Source of the DNA: Pelosinus fermentans DSM 17108
GTDB lineage: Bacteria > Bacillota > Negativicutes > DSM-13327
Reading direction: 5' to 3'
Assembly: GCF_000271485.2 (NCBI RefSeq)
Contig: NZ_AKVN02000001.1
Coordinates: 3,931,501-3,995,500 of the forward strand
Length of the DNA: 64,000 bases
The notes under the pieces were generated by a model, which saw only the letters and a list, made by a program, of their open reading frames with translations, was not told where the DNA came from and ran no database searches. A program made the translations under genes and the position numbers. How positions within the stretch are numbered: the stretch's first letter is position 1; each line of letters begins with the position of its first letter. Below are positions 43,294-51,216 of the stretch, one piece after another.

Positions 43294-45291
43294 GTGAAAA
43301 AAAAGCAAAAACAGCATTTGGTCAGCCTCCTGGTGAGCGGGGCCGTATTAATGGCCGGACAAACGGCCTTTGCCGACGAACAAGAATTCAGCATGGACGA
43401 GTATGTGGTGACGGCCAGCCGGATGCCGGTAAAAAAGACAGAAACTGCGGCCAGCGTGACTGTCATTACCCGTGAAGAGATTGAAAAAAGCGGCGCAGTC
43501 AGTGTCCCGGATATCCTCAACAGAACCACCGTGACGATGCAAAATGACACTACTGCCAGTGTGCCGACCATCAACGGCGACGTGCGGGTGCTGGTTTTGG
43601 TTGACGGCCGCGAGGTCAACTGGAAAGGCGGCGGGATGCATATGGGCCAGTCCGGCGCCAATCTTGACTATTTACCCAGTGTCGACAGTATTGAACGGAT
43701 TGAGATTGTCAGAGGGCCTGCCTCCGCCCTGTATGGCAGTGACGCGGTGGGCGGCGTCATCAATATCATCACCCGTAAAAGTGCCGAACCAGTCACCCGT
43801 TACTCGGCAGAAGCCGGCAGCTGGGGCCTGCGCCGGTACAACCTGACTACCGAGAACAAGGTCGGCGATTTCAGCTACCGCATCAACTTTGAACGGAAAA
43901 GCCAAGATGACTTCCACTATAACAGCGGCTACAGCGGTAACAGTGACGCAACGGCCAAAAATACAGCCCTTGACCAGGATAAAATGAATATCCGTCTGGA
44001 CAAAGACCTCGGCAACAACCGTTCCCTGTCCCTGACCGTCGATCATACCGACGGCCGGAAAGGCTTTAATGTCATGCCGGATTACCAAGCCCATGTCGAC
44101 TCCGGCGGCAATACTAATTATTTTACCCACTCTGTGCAAACCTATGTAGAGAATAATGTTAGTTTAACCTACAATTGGAACCAAGGAGACAAAGCCAATA
44201 GCTTTGTCAGATTGTACCGTAATTACTTTACGTATAATTATGATAATCATCCTGATGACTATCAGATTCCTGATTATTATTTTAATGGCCGCTCATATAC
44301 CAATCAGGCCGATGGGGCGGAATGGCAACAAACCTGGCAAATCAATGAGAGATATACACTGCTGGGCGGCGCTTCCTGGCGTCAGGTTACGGCCGACTCC
44401 GCAGAGTATGATATTGATGTTCCGGCCTATGGTTACTATCAAGCAGGATACAACTACACCGACAAAAAGATATCCAACCGGGCCTTCTTTTTGGAAAATA
44501 ACTGGCGGCTGCCAAAAAACTGGTCGGTAACAGCTGGGGTGCGCTATGACGATTACACCCTGTTCGGCGATAAAACCACGGCCCGCATCACGGCAAACCG
44601 CGAGCTCAACCAGACGACCAATGTGTATGCGTCCTGGGGACAGATCTTTAAAACCCCGTTTATCGCTGATGTCTATGGAGGCGGTTTTATGATCCCCAAT
44701 CTGAACCTCAAGCCGGAAACCGGCGATGTGGTCACGCTAGGGCTGAACACCCGGTTGGCCGAAGGGACCGAGCTCCAGGCCAGCATGTTTAGCAGTCGTC
44801 TTAACGATGCACTGGATTATATTGTGGTTGGTTATAATCAATATCAGTGGCAAAACGTAGCTGAACTGAAAAGAAAAGGGCTGGATCTGAGCCTGAAACG
44901 TCGGTTATCACCGCAGTGGCAGGCATTGCTCGGGTATTCCTATGTTAAAGTGGAGGAACAGGGGGCTACCCAGCGGGAAGAGATCAACAACAATGAGCCG
45001 CATGGTTACCGGCTAGGCCTGCAGTACGAACAGGACAAATGGAATGCCAACTTTACCCTCCGGGGCGCAACCGGACGTGATACGCGGGCATTTACGTCGT
45101 CGGACTACTGGGTGGCTGATCTGGGCGTAAACTATAAGGTAAATCCGGCTACCCGTGTTTATCTGAAGGTATACAACCTGACAAACGAAGCCTATGAACT
45201 GCATGGCTCCTACGGAGATGCCTCTAACCTTACAGGGCTCTATCCGATGGCGGGCAGACAGGTTGTCTTTGGCATCGATCAGCGGATATAG
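43294..45291 (+). CDS. TonB-dependent outer-membrane receptor
   Basis: A 665-residue protein with a signal peptide (LLVSGAVLMAGQTAFADE, cleavage near 27). A TonB-box-like DEYVVTASR is followed by a plug domain (about 45-160: SVTVITREEIEKSGAVSVPD, IERIEIVRGPASALYGSDAV, GGVINIITR) and a 22-strand barrel to the C-terminus. This is the FepA/CirA-like class that takes up ferric siderophores or cobalamin using TonB-ExbBD energy; those genes are not in the window. Start is GTG behind GAGGTG. The C-terminal strand ends in Ile rather than the common Phe. It shows that the organism has an outer membrane. Last gene of the ECF operon. Confidence 0.93.
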   Translation: MKKKQKQHLVSLLVSGAVLMAGQTAFADEQEFSMDEYVVTASRMPVKKTETAASVTVITREEIEKSGAVSVPDILNRTTVTMQNDTTASVPTINGDVRVLVLVDGREVNWKGGGMHMGQSGANLDYLPSVDSIERIEIVRGPASALYGSDAVGGVINIITRKSAEPVTRYSAEAGSWGLRRYNLTTENKVGDFSYRINFERKSQDDFHYNSGYSGNSDATAKNTALDQDKMNIRLDKDLGNNRSLSLTVDHTDGRKGFNVMPDYQAHVDSGGNTNYFTHSVQTYVENNVSLTYNWNQGDKANSFVRLYRNYFTYNYDNHPDDYQIPDYYFNGRSYTNQADGAEWQQTWQINERYTLLGGASWRQVTADSAEYDIDVPAYGYYQAGYNYTDKKISNRAFFLENNWRLPKNWSVTAGVRYDDYTLFGDKTTARITANRELNQTTNVYASWGQIFKTPFIADVYGGGFMIPNLNLKPETGDVVTLGLNTRLAEGTELQASMFSSRLNDALDYIVVGYNQYQWQNVAELKRKGLDLSLKRRLSPQWQALLGYSYVKVEEQGATQREEINNNEPHGYRLGLQYEQDKWNANFTLRGATGRDTRAFTSSDYWVADLGVNYKVNPATRVYLKVYNLTNEAYELHGSYGDASNLTGLYPMAGRQVVFGIDQRI

Positions 45292-45312
45292 CACTAAATT
45301 AAAGAATTTGTT

Positions 45313-45366
45313 CATACAGTCAGTTAACCTCTAGTGATGGTTAATGGACTGTATGAATTTTTTTCC
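45313..45366 (+). terminator. Terminator of the ECF-TonB operon
   Basis: CATACAGTC...GACTGTATG with an inner AGTTAACC/GGTTAAT stem, followed by AATTTTTTT. The next 200 bases hold no gene. Confidence 0.85.
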
Positions 45367-45565
45367 TTCATTATGTATAGAGAACAGATTTCGACTTTAC
45401 CGACGATGGCAATAAAAACGGCGAAGTGTTACTCCCCTAGTACCTTGACCATATTAGAATTTAGTTTTAGGCGAGGCAAACAAAAATAACTTTCCCCTTA
45501 TATGCTTCTTTATCCAGCGTACCGCCAAATATAATATATTTGAACATTCAACATTACAACTAAAG

Positions 45566-45612
45566 AAAGGCTGTATCACCACGTAAGAAACCGTGGGTAG
45601 ACAACCTTTTAT
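45566..45612 (-). terminator. Terminator of the isochorismatase-like gene
   Basis: AAAGGCTGTATCACCACG pairs imperfectly with CGTGGGTAGACAACCTTT around an 8-nt loop. On the minus strand it is followed by CTTT, a weak T-run. Confidence 0.5.
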
Positions 45613-45654
45613 GATCAACAAAAAAATGACATTATGAATTAACTGTATTTCTAA

Positions 45655-46191
45655 CTACTTTACTAGTCGCGAAATCGTCCTAAATGCATCAGAGCCAGCT
45701 TGATAACAAAGTTCAAATAAAATGGATTCTACGGTGGTAAGAATAGCCCCTTCATATTTCATTCGTTCCAATGCGATTTCATAATCACTTCTAGTACGGG
45801 AACCTATTGCATCTGCCACCACAATCGGCTGAAAACCAAACTCTTTCAAATCAATTACCGTTTGCAGTACACAAATATGAGCTTCAATCCCTGCAATGAT
45901 AACATTTTTACTATCCCGCTCATGAAGTTCCTTGACTAACGCCTCATTGCCACAACAACTAAATGTCGTTTTGTCATGGTATTCTGAAAAATATGGACGC
46001 AATTGTTCAATGGTATTTCCCAATCCTTTTGGATATTGCTGAGCAGCCATGATCGGAACCTCTAATGCTTTTAATCCTTCTATAAGAATCGTTATTTTTT
46101 TAGCTATAATCTCACCGCCAACAATATAAGGAAACAGTTTTTCTTGCACATCCACCATCAAAAATTGAGATTTTTCTTTTTCCAAGCGCAT
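45655..46191 (-). CDS. Isochorismatase-family cysteine hydrolase
   Basis: A 178-residue protein of the cysteine hydrolase (nicotinamidase/isochorismatase-like, YcaC-type) family. Catalytic Asp is in LMVDVQEKL (about residue 14) and the nucleophilic Cys in GIEAHICVLQT (about residue 107), with the conserved cis-peptide Glu-Ala before it. An AGAGGGGG site precedes the ATG. The family includes enzymes making 2,3-dihydroxybenzoate siderophores, but no ArCP domain or other dhb genes are present and it lies outside the island repeat, so involvement in the metallophore pathway is unlikely. Substrate unknown. Confidence 0.85.
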   Translation of the reverse strand: MRLEKEKSQFLMVDVQEKLFPYIVGGEIIAKKITILIEGLKALEVPIMAAQQYPKGLGNTIEQLRPYFSEYHDKTTFSCCGNEALVKELHERDSKNVIIAGIEAHICVLQTVIDLKEFGFQPIVVADAIGSRTRSDYEIALERMKYEGAILTTVESILFELCYQAGSDAFRTISRLVK

Positions 46192-46566
46192 ATATTTCCC
46201 CCTCTTCTTTATTAAAATGATAGAAGACTACCATAATACTGCAACAAAATCTTATTCTCCTATTTAGCTATTATTTGAAGAAAATCCTTTATTATACCGC
46301 TTGACGTAATGCCTCCTTAAAATTTAGCTTTACATGTTAATTATGAAGCTGAACTATCCAACAATCCATGACTTATTATCCGACATACATGCCATAATTT
46401 TTGATTTAACGACCTCTTTCATAGCCGATCCATCATTTCTTACTACCGCCTCATGGAGAATTACACATTCAGAATATGATGATATTCTTTCCTCTTAACA
46501 TTTACCAAATAAGAATAAAAATCCTGCACAGGTTTATATGTAATCATTCACCTGATCTTTCTTATA
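46192..46566. other. Gene-free AT-rich spacer
   Basis: No supported gene. A 51-codon plus-strand frame at 46343-46498 starts with ATG but has no ribosome binding site and no recognisable family; it is probably chance. The promoter of the isochorismatase-like gene should lie near 46200-46260. Confidence 0.5.
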
Positions 46567-46705
46567 TAAGAAAAACGCTTCGCGTCCTTTAAAACATAGA
46601 AAATAAACCGAACCGCAGAGGCGCAGAGAACACTGAGAAAAATAGATAAGGTTTAAAACCTCTGTGTTCTCTGCGAACTCTGTGTCCTCTGCGTTCAACG
46701 TTCCC
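46567..46705 (+). repeat. Right copy of the flanking repeat, with full hairpin
   Basis: 46567-46658 repeats 6841-6932 with about two mismatches in the same orientation. It continues into AACCTCTGTGTTCTCTGCG...TGTCCTCTGCGTTCAACGTTCC, which is complementary to the CGCAGAGGCGCAGAGAAC arm. The whole element can fold into a long imperfect hairpin. A related element lies at 49371-49517. Confidence 0.85.
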
Positions 46706-46730
46706 CTAAACTTATAAATTGTTATCTTAC

Positions 46731-46759
46731 GAAAAAAAAGTTCCGTTTTCACGGAACTT
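46731..46759 (-). terminator. Strong leftward terminator
   Basis: On the minus strand AAGTTCCGTGAAAACGGAACTT is followed by six more T residues. It lies about 110 nt past the previous terminator with no gene between, so it may end a small RNA or be a second safeguard after the riboswitch RNA. Confidence 0.8.
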
Positions 46760-46868
46760 AGCTGCCCTTCCCAAGACAACTCACAACATAGCAAAGGATA
46801 ATGAAAGTTTGGATCATATGTTAGCTATTCCGTACCCAGATACGAAACAGTCACATAACAAGTAAAAA

Positions 46869-46894
46869 TCTCCCGACCACTGCTGGTCGGGAGA
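46869..46894 (-). terminator. Terminator downstream of the cobalamin riboswitch
   Basis: TCTCCCGACCA and TGGTCGGGAGA form a perfect 11-bp stem with a 4-nt loop. On the minus strand TTTTTAC follows directly. Confidence 0.85.
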
Positions 46895-46929
46895 AACAAT
46901 TAAGAGCATCATAGCTATACTTATAGAAA

Positions 46930-46955
46930 ATCCTAGCGAAAAATTGCGCTAGGAT
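46930..46955 (-). terminator. Possible expression-platform terminator of the riboswitch
   Basis: ATCCTAGCG and CGCTAGGAT pair across 8 nt; TTTTCT follows on the minus strand. It lies about 75 nt beyond the aptamer, a suitable place for a ligand-dependent terminator. Confidence 0.6.
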
Positions 46956-47024
46956 ATAAGTACAATACAACATTTGCTGTGCACTTAATCCCCTCCCCAT
47001 CTCTCGTGGGTAAAAAACGGTGAT

Positions 47025-47195
47025 TGTCAAATAGGCAGTTCTCCTGGCTCTGGATCATTGCTTACCCAAACCTTCCCAAGACAGTTGTCTCAGTGGTATA
47101 CCTTGGGTTCACTCCTCATTACAGTGGCGGGACCGCGCCGGCATTGGACCGGACTTCCCTATTAAGCCCCTTGGGGCACCTATCTCAACATATGG
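47025..47195 (-). ncRNA. Cobalamin riboswitch aptamer
   Basis: On the minus strand the hallmarks of the B12 element appear in order: GGTGCC...TTAATAGGGAAG, CCGGTCCAATGCCGG, CGGTCCCGCCACTGTAA (the conserved core, complement of 47114-47140) and GAGCCAGGAGAACTGCC (complement of 47034-47050). It normally represses cobalamin synthesis or uptake genes. Downstream there is only a possible 11-codon frame (GTG behind GGGGAGGGG, near 46985), then two terminators. The next gene on this strand starts 830 bp away behind further terminators, so no obvious target gene exists. Confidence 0.9.
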
Positions 47196-47337
47196 AATTT
47201 TATAACATTCATATTAGTAACTGCTTATATAATAACACTTTATTTTACTATGCACAAGTCTATAATTTATATTTATTACATTTTCGAATCGATAGGATGC
47301 AAATTTACCATAATGAAAAATTCGATTCAATTCTTCC

Positions 47338-48537
47338 TTATAACGAATCCAGGTAAATGGCAGCAACGGTTTCCCGACTTGCCTCAATTGGCGCCATACT
47401 TAAAAGCAGTTCCAAACTAGGAGTTTCAAAAGCAAGATCTGTCAATCGGGCTACATCACTGTCAACAAAGCCTTCTTCTCGCAAGCTTTGCTTCATGCCA
47501 TGTTTCTTAAGCCACTGTTTTAAACCAATATATGCTGCCTCTGCTTCCGTTGCTTCCCCTTTTAAACCAGGCACAATAGGTGCCAAGATATTCGCCAAAA
47601 TCGCGGCTTTAGCCGGATAGATGTGTTTTACTACTGCGGGCAATAATACTGACAAGCCCGACCCATGAGGCAAATCAGCTTTGATACCGCTAAGAGGATG
47701 CTCCATGGCATGAGTAAAGTGCAGCAATCCATTATCAAAAGAAGCCCCTGCAATCATCGAAGCATATAATAAATAATAGCGGGCTTCCAAATTCTTAGGA
47801 TCTTCTTGCGCCAATGGCAAGTAATGGGTAACAAGTGAGATGACCTCGCGAGCCAGCGTTACAGCATATATATTCCCCAGCTTCGTGGTAGCTGCTTCAA
47901 TAGCATGATTTACAGCATCAATGGATACATAGGCAGTCTGTTCTGGCGGCAAAGTAGTCATAAGTGCCGGATCATCAATGGAATATAGAGGATATAAGCA
48001 TTCATAGGCAAGAACCGGCTTATACTCTTTCTCCGGTATACTGACAACAGCAAAGCGATTAGCTTCCGTTCCAGTTCCATGTGTCAAATTAATGGCAATA
48101 ATCGGTACTGCCTTTTCTGGCAAAAAAGTATATTCATACAACTCTCGTGCAGTTTTTCCTGGATTCGCTACTAAAGCAGCCACACTCTTTCCTGCATCAA
48201 TGGGACTTCCGCCGCCAATGGCGATAACAGCTTGCGCTCCAAATTCCAGTGCTGCACTTGCCGCTTCGTCAACTTGATCAACGGTTGGATTGGATGTGAC
48301 TTTACTATACAGCACTGGCAGGATACTGGCAGCATCCAATGCTTTTTTCACATGCTCCCAAGCACCAGATTTGATGTGAGATCCCCTGCCAGTAACCACA
48401 ATCACCTTACTAATTCCTTTTTCAGATAAAGTTTTTGCAATGTCGGTCATTTTAGTAATGGCGCCAATACCAAAATATACGGTTGTTTTAGTACGAATTT
48501 CAACAATTTGTGCTAAATCAATTTCTTTCCCCCACAT
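47338..48537 (-). CDS. Iron-type (group III) alcohol dehydrogenase
   Basis: About 399 residues from the ATG at 48537, preferred because GGCGGGG lies 6-9 nt upstream; the ATG at 48543 directly abuts it. The nucleotide-binding GGGSPIDAGK and metal-binding DAVNHAIEA, FTHAMEHPLSG and PHGSGL motifs are those of Fe-dependent alcohol dehydrogenases. It should interconvert an alcohol and an aldehyde with NAD(P)H in the cytoplasm. Substrate unknown. It is upstream of, and on the same strand as, the cobalamin riboswitch but not controlled by it. Confidence 0.88.
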   Translation of the reverse strand: MWGKEIDLAQIVEIRTKTTVYFGIGAITKMTDIAKTLSEKGISKVIVVTGRGSHIKSGAWEHVKKALDAASILPVLYSKVTSNPTVDQVDEAASAALEFGAQAVIAIGGGSPIDAGKSVAALVANPGKTARELYEYTFLPEKAVPIIAINLTHGTGTEANRFAVVSIPEKEYKPVLAYECLYPLYSIDDPALMTTLPPEQTAYVSIDAVNHAIEAATTKLGNIYAVTLAREVISLVTHYLPLAQEDPKNLEARYYLLYASMIAGASFDNGLLHFTHAMEHPLSGIKADLPHGSGLSVLLPAVVKHIYPAKAAILANILAPIVPGLKGEATEAEAAYIGLKQWLKKHGMKQSLREEGFVDSDVARLTDLAFETPSLELLLSMAPIEASRETVAAIYLDSL

Positions 48538-48639
48538 GTACATCCCCGCCTTTTCTGATTTTTCAGTTTATGTATATTGCTAGTATAGCGTACCCCCAAT
48601 GTAAAAACAATCCTTTTGTGTGAAAAAAATAACAATTTT

Positions 48640-48687
48640 AATGTAAATAGAACCCTTCATCAAAATGACGAGGGTTCCATTTACATT
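48640..48687 (-). terminator. Terminator of the yueI-like gene
   Basis: ATGTAAATAGAACCCTT and its complement form a near-perfect stem ending just after the yueI stop; on the minus strand TAAAATTG follows. Probably bidirectional. Confidence 0.75.
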
Positions 48688-48693
48688 GCTATC

Positions 48694-49281
48694 TTATTTA
48701 TGACCTGGGCAGGTATCACCAGTTAATCGGTCTATCCATGTCAGCTGCCGGTAATTAATTTTTTCATATTCATCTGCTTCGGCGATTTGCTCCATACAGT
48801 CCTTACATACCTTTTGTCCAGCTGCCTCAATGAGCGCTGGCGGTATTCCCAAACGTCTTAATCGGCTGCTCCTGTCTTCTACTTCAATATCTTGTATATC
48901 TACAGCCTCATCACTGATCACGATGAGTCCTGTATCCCCCTGGAAACTAGGGTCGCTGCGCACAGTACTAATTTTCTTGCAACGCGCTGCCAAAGATTTA
49001 TATTTTTCAATAACCCGATAGTCTATGCTTCCGTTGATAATCAGCTTGTCCGCTCTTGGGTCTTCAAGAGCCTGAAGGATCTCGGAATAAATCCCCTTTT
49101 CTCGTACTTGGGCTGTGGTTAATTTCTTTATGATTCGTTCTCGAAATTCCCCCAAATACTGTACTTTTTCATCATATTTTAATTCAGGTGCTCCATGCAG
49201 CCCCACTAATAAAGCCTGCTCGACTTTATCTTTTTGCACCATTCTGCTAATATCTTTTGATTGGTCTTGGCTATCGATCAC
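48694..49281 (-). CDS. YueI family protein with cysteine-bearing C-terminal extension
   Basis: 195 residues, start GTG 49281 behind AGGAGG. Residues 15-130 match the YueI (DUF1694) family: KVEQALLVGLHGAPELK at the start and ERYLG-like QYLGEFRERI, LIINGSIDYRVIEKY and DTGLIVISDEAVD further on. The function of YueI is unknown. Bacillus YueI is about 130 residues; here about 60 extra residues follow, including RRLGIPPALIEAAGQKVCKD, CMEQ and a final DTCPGHK. The CxxC plus the late Cys could bind a metal. It has its own terminator and a repeat element upstream. Confidence 0.75.
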   Translation of the reverse strand: MIDSQDQSKDISRMVQKDKVEQALLVGLHGAPELKYDEKVQYLGEFRERIIKKLTTAQVREKGIYSEILQALEDPRADKLIINGSIDYRVIEKYKSLAARCKKISTVRSDPSFQGDTGLIVISDEAVDIQDIEVEDRSSRLRRLGIPPALIEAAGQKVCKDCMEQIAEADEYEKINYRQLTWIDRLTGDTCPGHK

Positions 49282-49370
49282 AATCCCTCCTAACGCTGCT
49301 GATATAATGCTATAGAAAACTATATCATATATTTGGTTTCATTTCCAATCGCAGAAGAGGGATAAAACCC

Positions 49371-49517
49371 TTTGAACCGCGAAGACGCGAAGAATCTGAA
49401 ACAATCGGGGGCTAAAAAGGAACCGCAGAGGCGCAGAGAACACTGAGAAAAGATATAATTAGGGCTAAAAACCTCTGTGCTCTCTGCTAACTCTGTGTCC
49501 TCTGTGTTCAACGTTCC
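49371..49517 (+). repeat. Dispersed hairpin repeat, third copy
   Basis: Contains GGAACCGCAGAGGCGCAGAG (49429-49448) and the complementary arm CCTCTGTGCTCTCTGC...GTGTTCAACGTTCC. Flanking bases (CCGCGAAGACGCGAAG) differ from the copies at 6841 and 46567. The surrounding 49282-49612 spacer holds no gene. Confidence 0.8.
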
Positions 49518-49612
49518 TTCTAAACAAGATATTTATATTTTTTGTGTTCTCCTTTGTGTGCCGCGAGTGGCGGCATTGTGCCTTTGTGGTTCGTAGAGAA
49601 AAACCGTTACAA

Positions 49613-51016
49613 TCAAATTAAGAAGATGGCAACGATCGTTGTTACAAAGAGGCCTATCATTACTGGCAGCAGATTACGCCGTGCTAATTCGAAAGGACTC
49701 ACATTACAAATGGCCGCAGCGGCGATTACACTCCAAGGAATTAAAGTTCCCCCACCAGTAAAAATTGCAGCAATTTGCCCTAATGCAGTCAGCGTTCCTA
49801 TACCTGAACCAATGGAAACTGAAAAAAGTTTCGCTAGGGATCCAACAAGAGATATCCCCGAAAAACCAGAACCATCAAGACCTGTTATAATCCCCACAAT
49901 CATGATCGTAAATGCCCCAATTGCCGGACTAATGGAAACCATTTGAGCCATAGCCAAGCCTAAATCATTGACTAATCCTTGTGACCCTAAAGGCAGTATT
50001 TTGCCAAATATAGAAGTAAAGCCGCTATCACCTAAGTAGAAAAATGCAGCAATCGGAATAATCGGTCCAAAAACCGTGATGCCAAACTTCAATCCCTCTA
50101 GCAAATAGGCAGTCGTTTTTTCAATGCCGTTATTGCGATGCGCTACAAGAGATATGATAATCATAATGAATATCGAGGTTCCGCCAATCAAAGCCGTTGC
50201 ATCTGATCCTCGTAAATTAAAAGCATATAGTGCAGCCACATCCAAGCCAAAGAGGATCGGCACCATAGCTGCAATCCATCCTTTCGTTTTAGCAGAAAGG
50301 GAAGGATGAACAGGCAGATCTTCCTGCTCACTGCGCTCACTTACTACAACCGTTTCGTTTTCTACTGTTAACTTCCCAAGAGCCATATCTCTTTTCAATA
50401 ACCAATAAGCAGCACTTACCGTTACCACTCCCATTACAATCAACAAGGGGATACTTGCATTTACTACCTCCTGGACTGGAATACCTGCGGCTGCAGCTGT
50501 CAATTTGGGTGCACCTTGAATCACTAAATCCCCGGATAGAGCAATTCCATGTCCAAACAAGTTCATAGCAACTGCAACCCCCATAGCTGGTAAGCCTACC
50601 CGGCGACTGACAGGCAGCAATACAGCACCCATAAGTGCTGCTGCTGGTGAAGGCCAGAAAAAGAAGGAAATAATCATCATGAACAATCCGATGATCCAAT
50701 ATGCCATACCAGGAGTGCGAATGATCCTTGCAAAAGGTTCTACCATAATTTCGTTGACCCCTGCATGAAGCAGGGCTTTGCTCATAGCTACGATGAGAGA
50801 AATAATCAAAATCGTACCGGACAGTTCATTGATTGCATACACAAAGCTATTAAATATCCCAATCACAGCTTGATTCAATGTTCCTGTTGCCACATAGCCC
50901 ATTAAGAATATCCCAATAATGCAAATCAAACTTGTATCTCTGCGCATTGCCATCGTAAGGATAATCAAGAGAATAAAACTAGTGAAAATCCAATGTAAAG
51001 AAGTCAGTTCAAACAT
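49613..51016 (-). CDS. Polytopic transporter, ion-transporter-superfamily-like
   Basis: 467 residues with roughly 11-13 hydrophobic segments and two similar halves. Glycine-rich re-entrant-like segments are visible, such as GLDGSGFSGISLVGSLAKLF and TGGGTLIPWSVIAAAAICNV. These recall the IT superfamily (GntP/DcuC/CitM-like secondary carriers of organic acids), but I do not recognise the exact family. AGGGGG precedes the ATG. It is the last of three genes in the tyrosine phenol-lyase neighbourhood, though separated from the permease by a hairpin. Substrate could be an organic acid; this is inference. Confidence 0.6.
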   Translation of the reverse strand: MFELTSLHWIFTSFILLIILTMAMRRDTSLICIIGIFLMGYVATGTLNQAVIGIFNSFVYAINELSGTILIISLIVAMSKALLHAGVNEIMVEPFARIIRTPGMAYWIIGLFMMIISFFFWPSPAAALMGAVLLPVSRRVGLPAMGVAVAMNLFGHGIALSGDLVIQGAPKLTAAAAGIPVQEVVNASIPLLIVMGVVTVSAAYWLLKRDMALGKLTVENETVVVSERSEQEDLPVHPSLSAKTKGWIAAMVPILFGLDVAALYAFNLRGSDATALIGGTSIFIMIIISLVAHRNNGIEKTTAYLLEGLKFGITVFGPIIPIAAFFYLGDSGFTSIFGKILPLGSQGLVNDLGLAMAQMVSISPAIGAFTIMIVGIITGLDGSGFSGISLVGSLAKLFSVSIGSGIGTLTALGQIAAIFTGGGTLIPWSVIAAAAICNVSPFELARRNLLPVMIGLFVTTIVAIFLI

Positions 51017-51103
51017 GAAACTTCCCCCTCTAAATTCAGTACTATGACAGTGTATGCAAATGATAGGAAAAGAGCTACTAAAAGACTGCTGCCACCAAAC
51101 ATA

Positions 51104-51136
51104 AAGCTCAGTTCTGCCTATTGCAAAACTGAGCTT
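51104..51136 (-). terminator. Terminator of the amino-acid permease gene
   Basis: AAGCTCAGTTCTGC and GCAAAACTGAGCTT pair with one mismatch around a 5-nt loop; followed on the minus strand by TATGTTTG, a weak T-run. Confidence 0.6.
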
Positions 51137-51216
51137 ATACGATATTGATTAAATTATTGTCTGCATTGAAAAATGCGACATAACCACTCCACAAGCAAAC
51201 AATAAAATCACTTTAT

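Noticed and set aside
45655-46191. Isochorismatase as part of a catecholate siderophore pathway
   Set aside because: No ArCP domain, no entA/C/E-like genes, and the gene lies outside the ECF operon terminator; generic cysteine hydrolase is safer.
46343-46498. A 51-codon plus-strand frame starting with ATG
   Set aside because: No ribosome binding site, no family resemblance and AT-rich chance composition; kept only as a note in the spacer description.
46534-46794. An 86-codon minus-strand reading frame
   Set aside because: It runs through the hairpin repeat and the AAGTTCCG terminator; its protein is only translation of repeat sequence and has no ribosome binding site.
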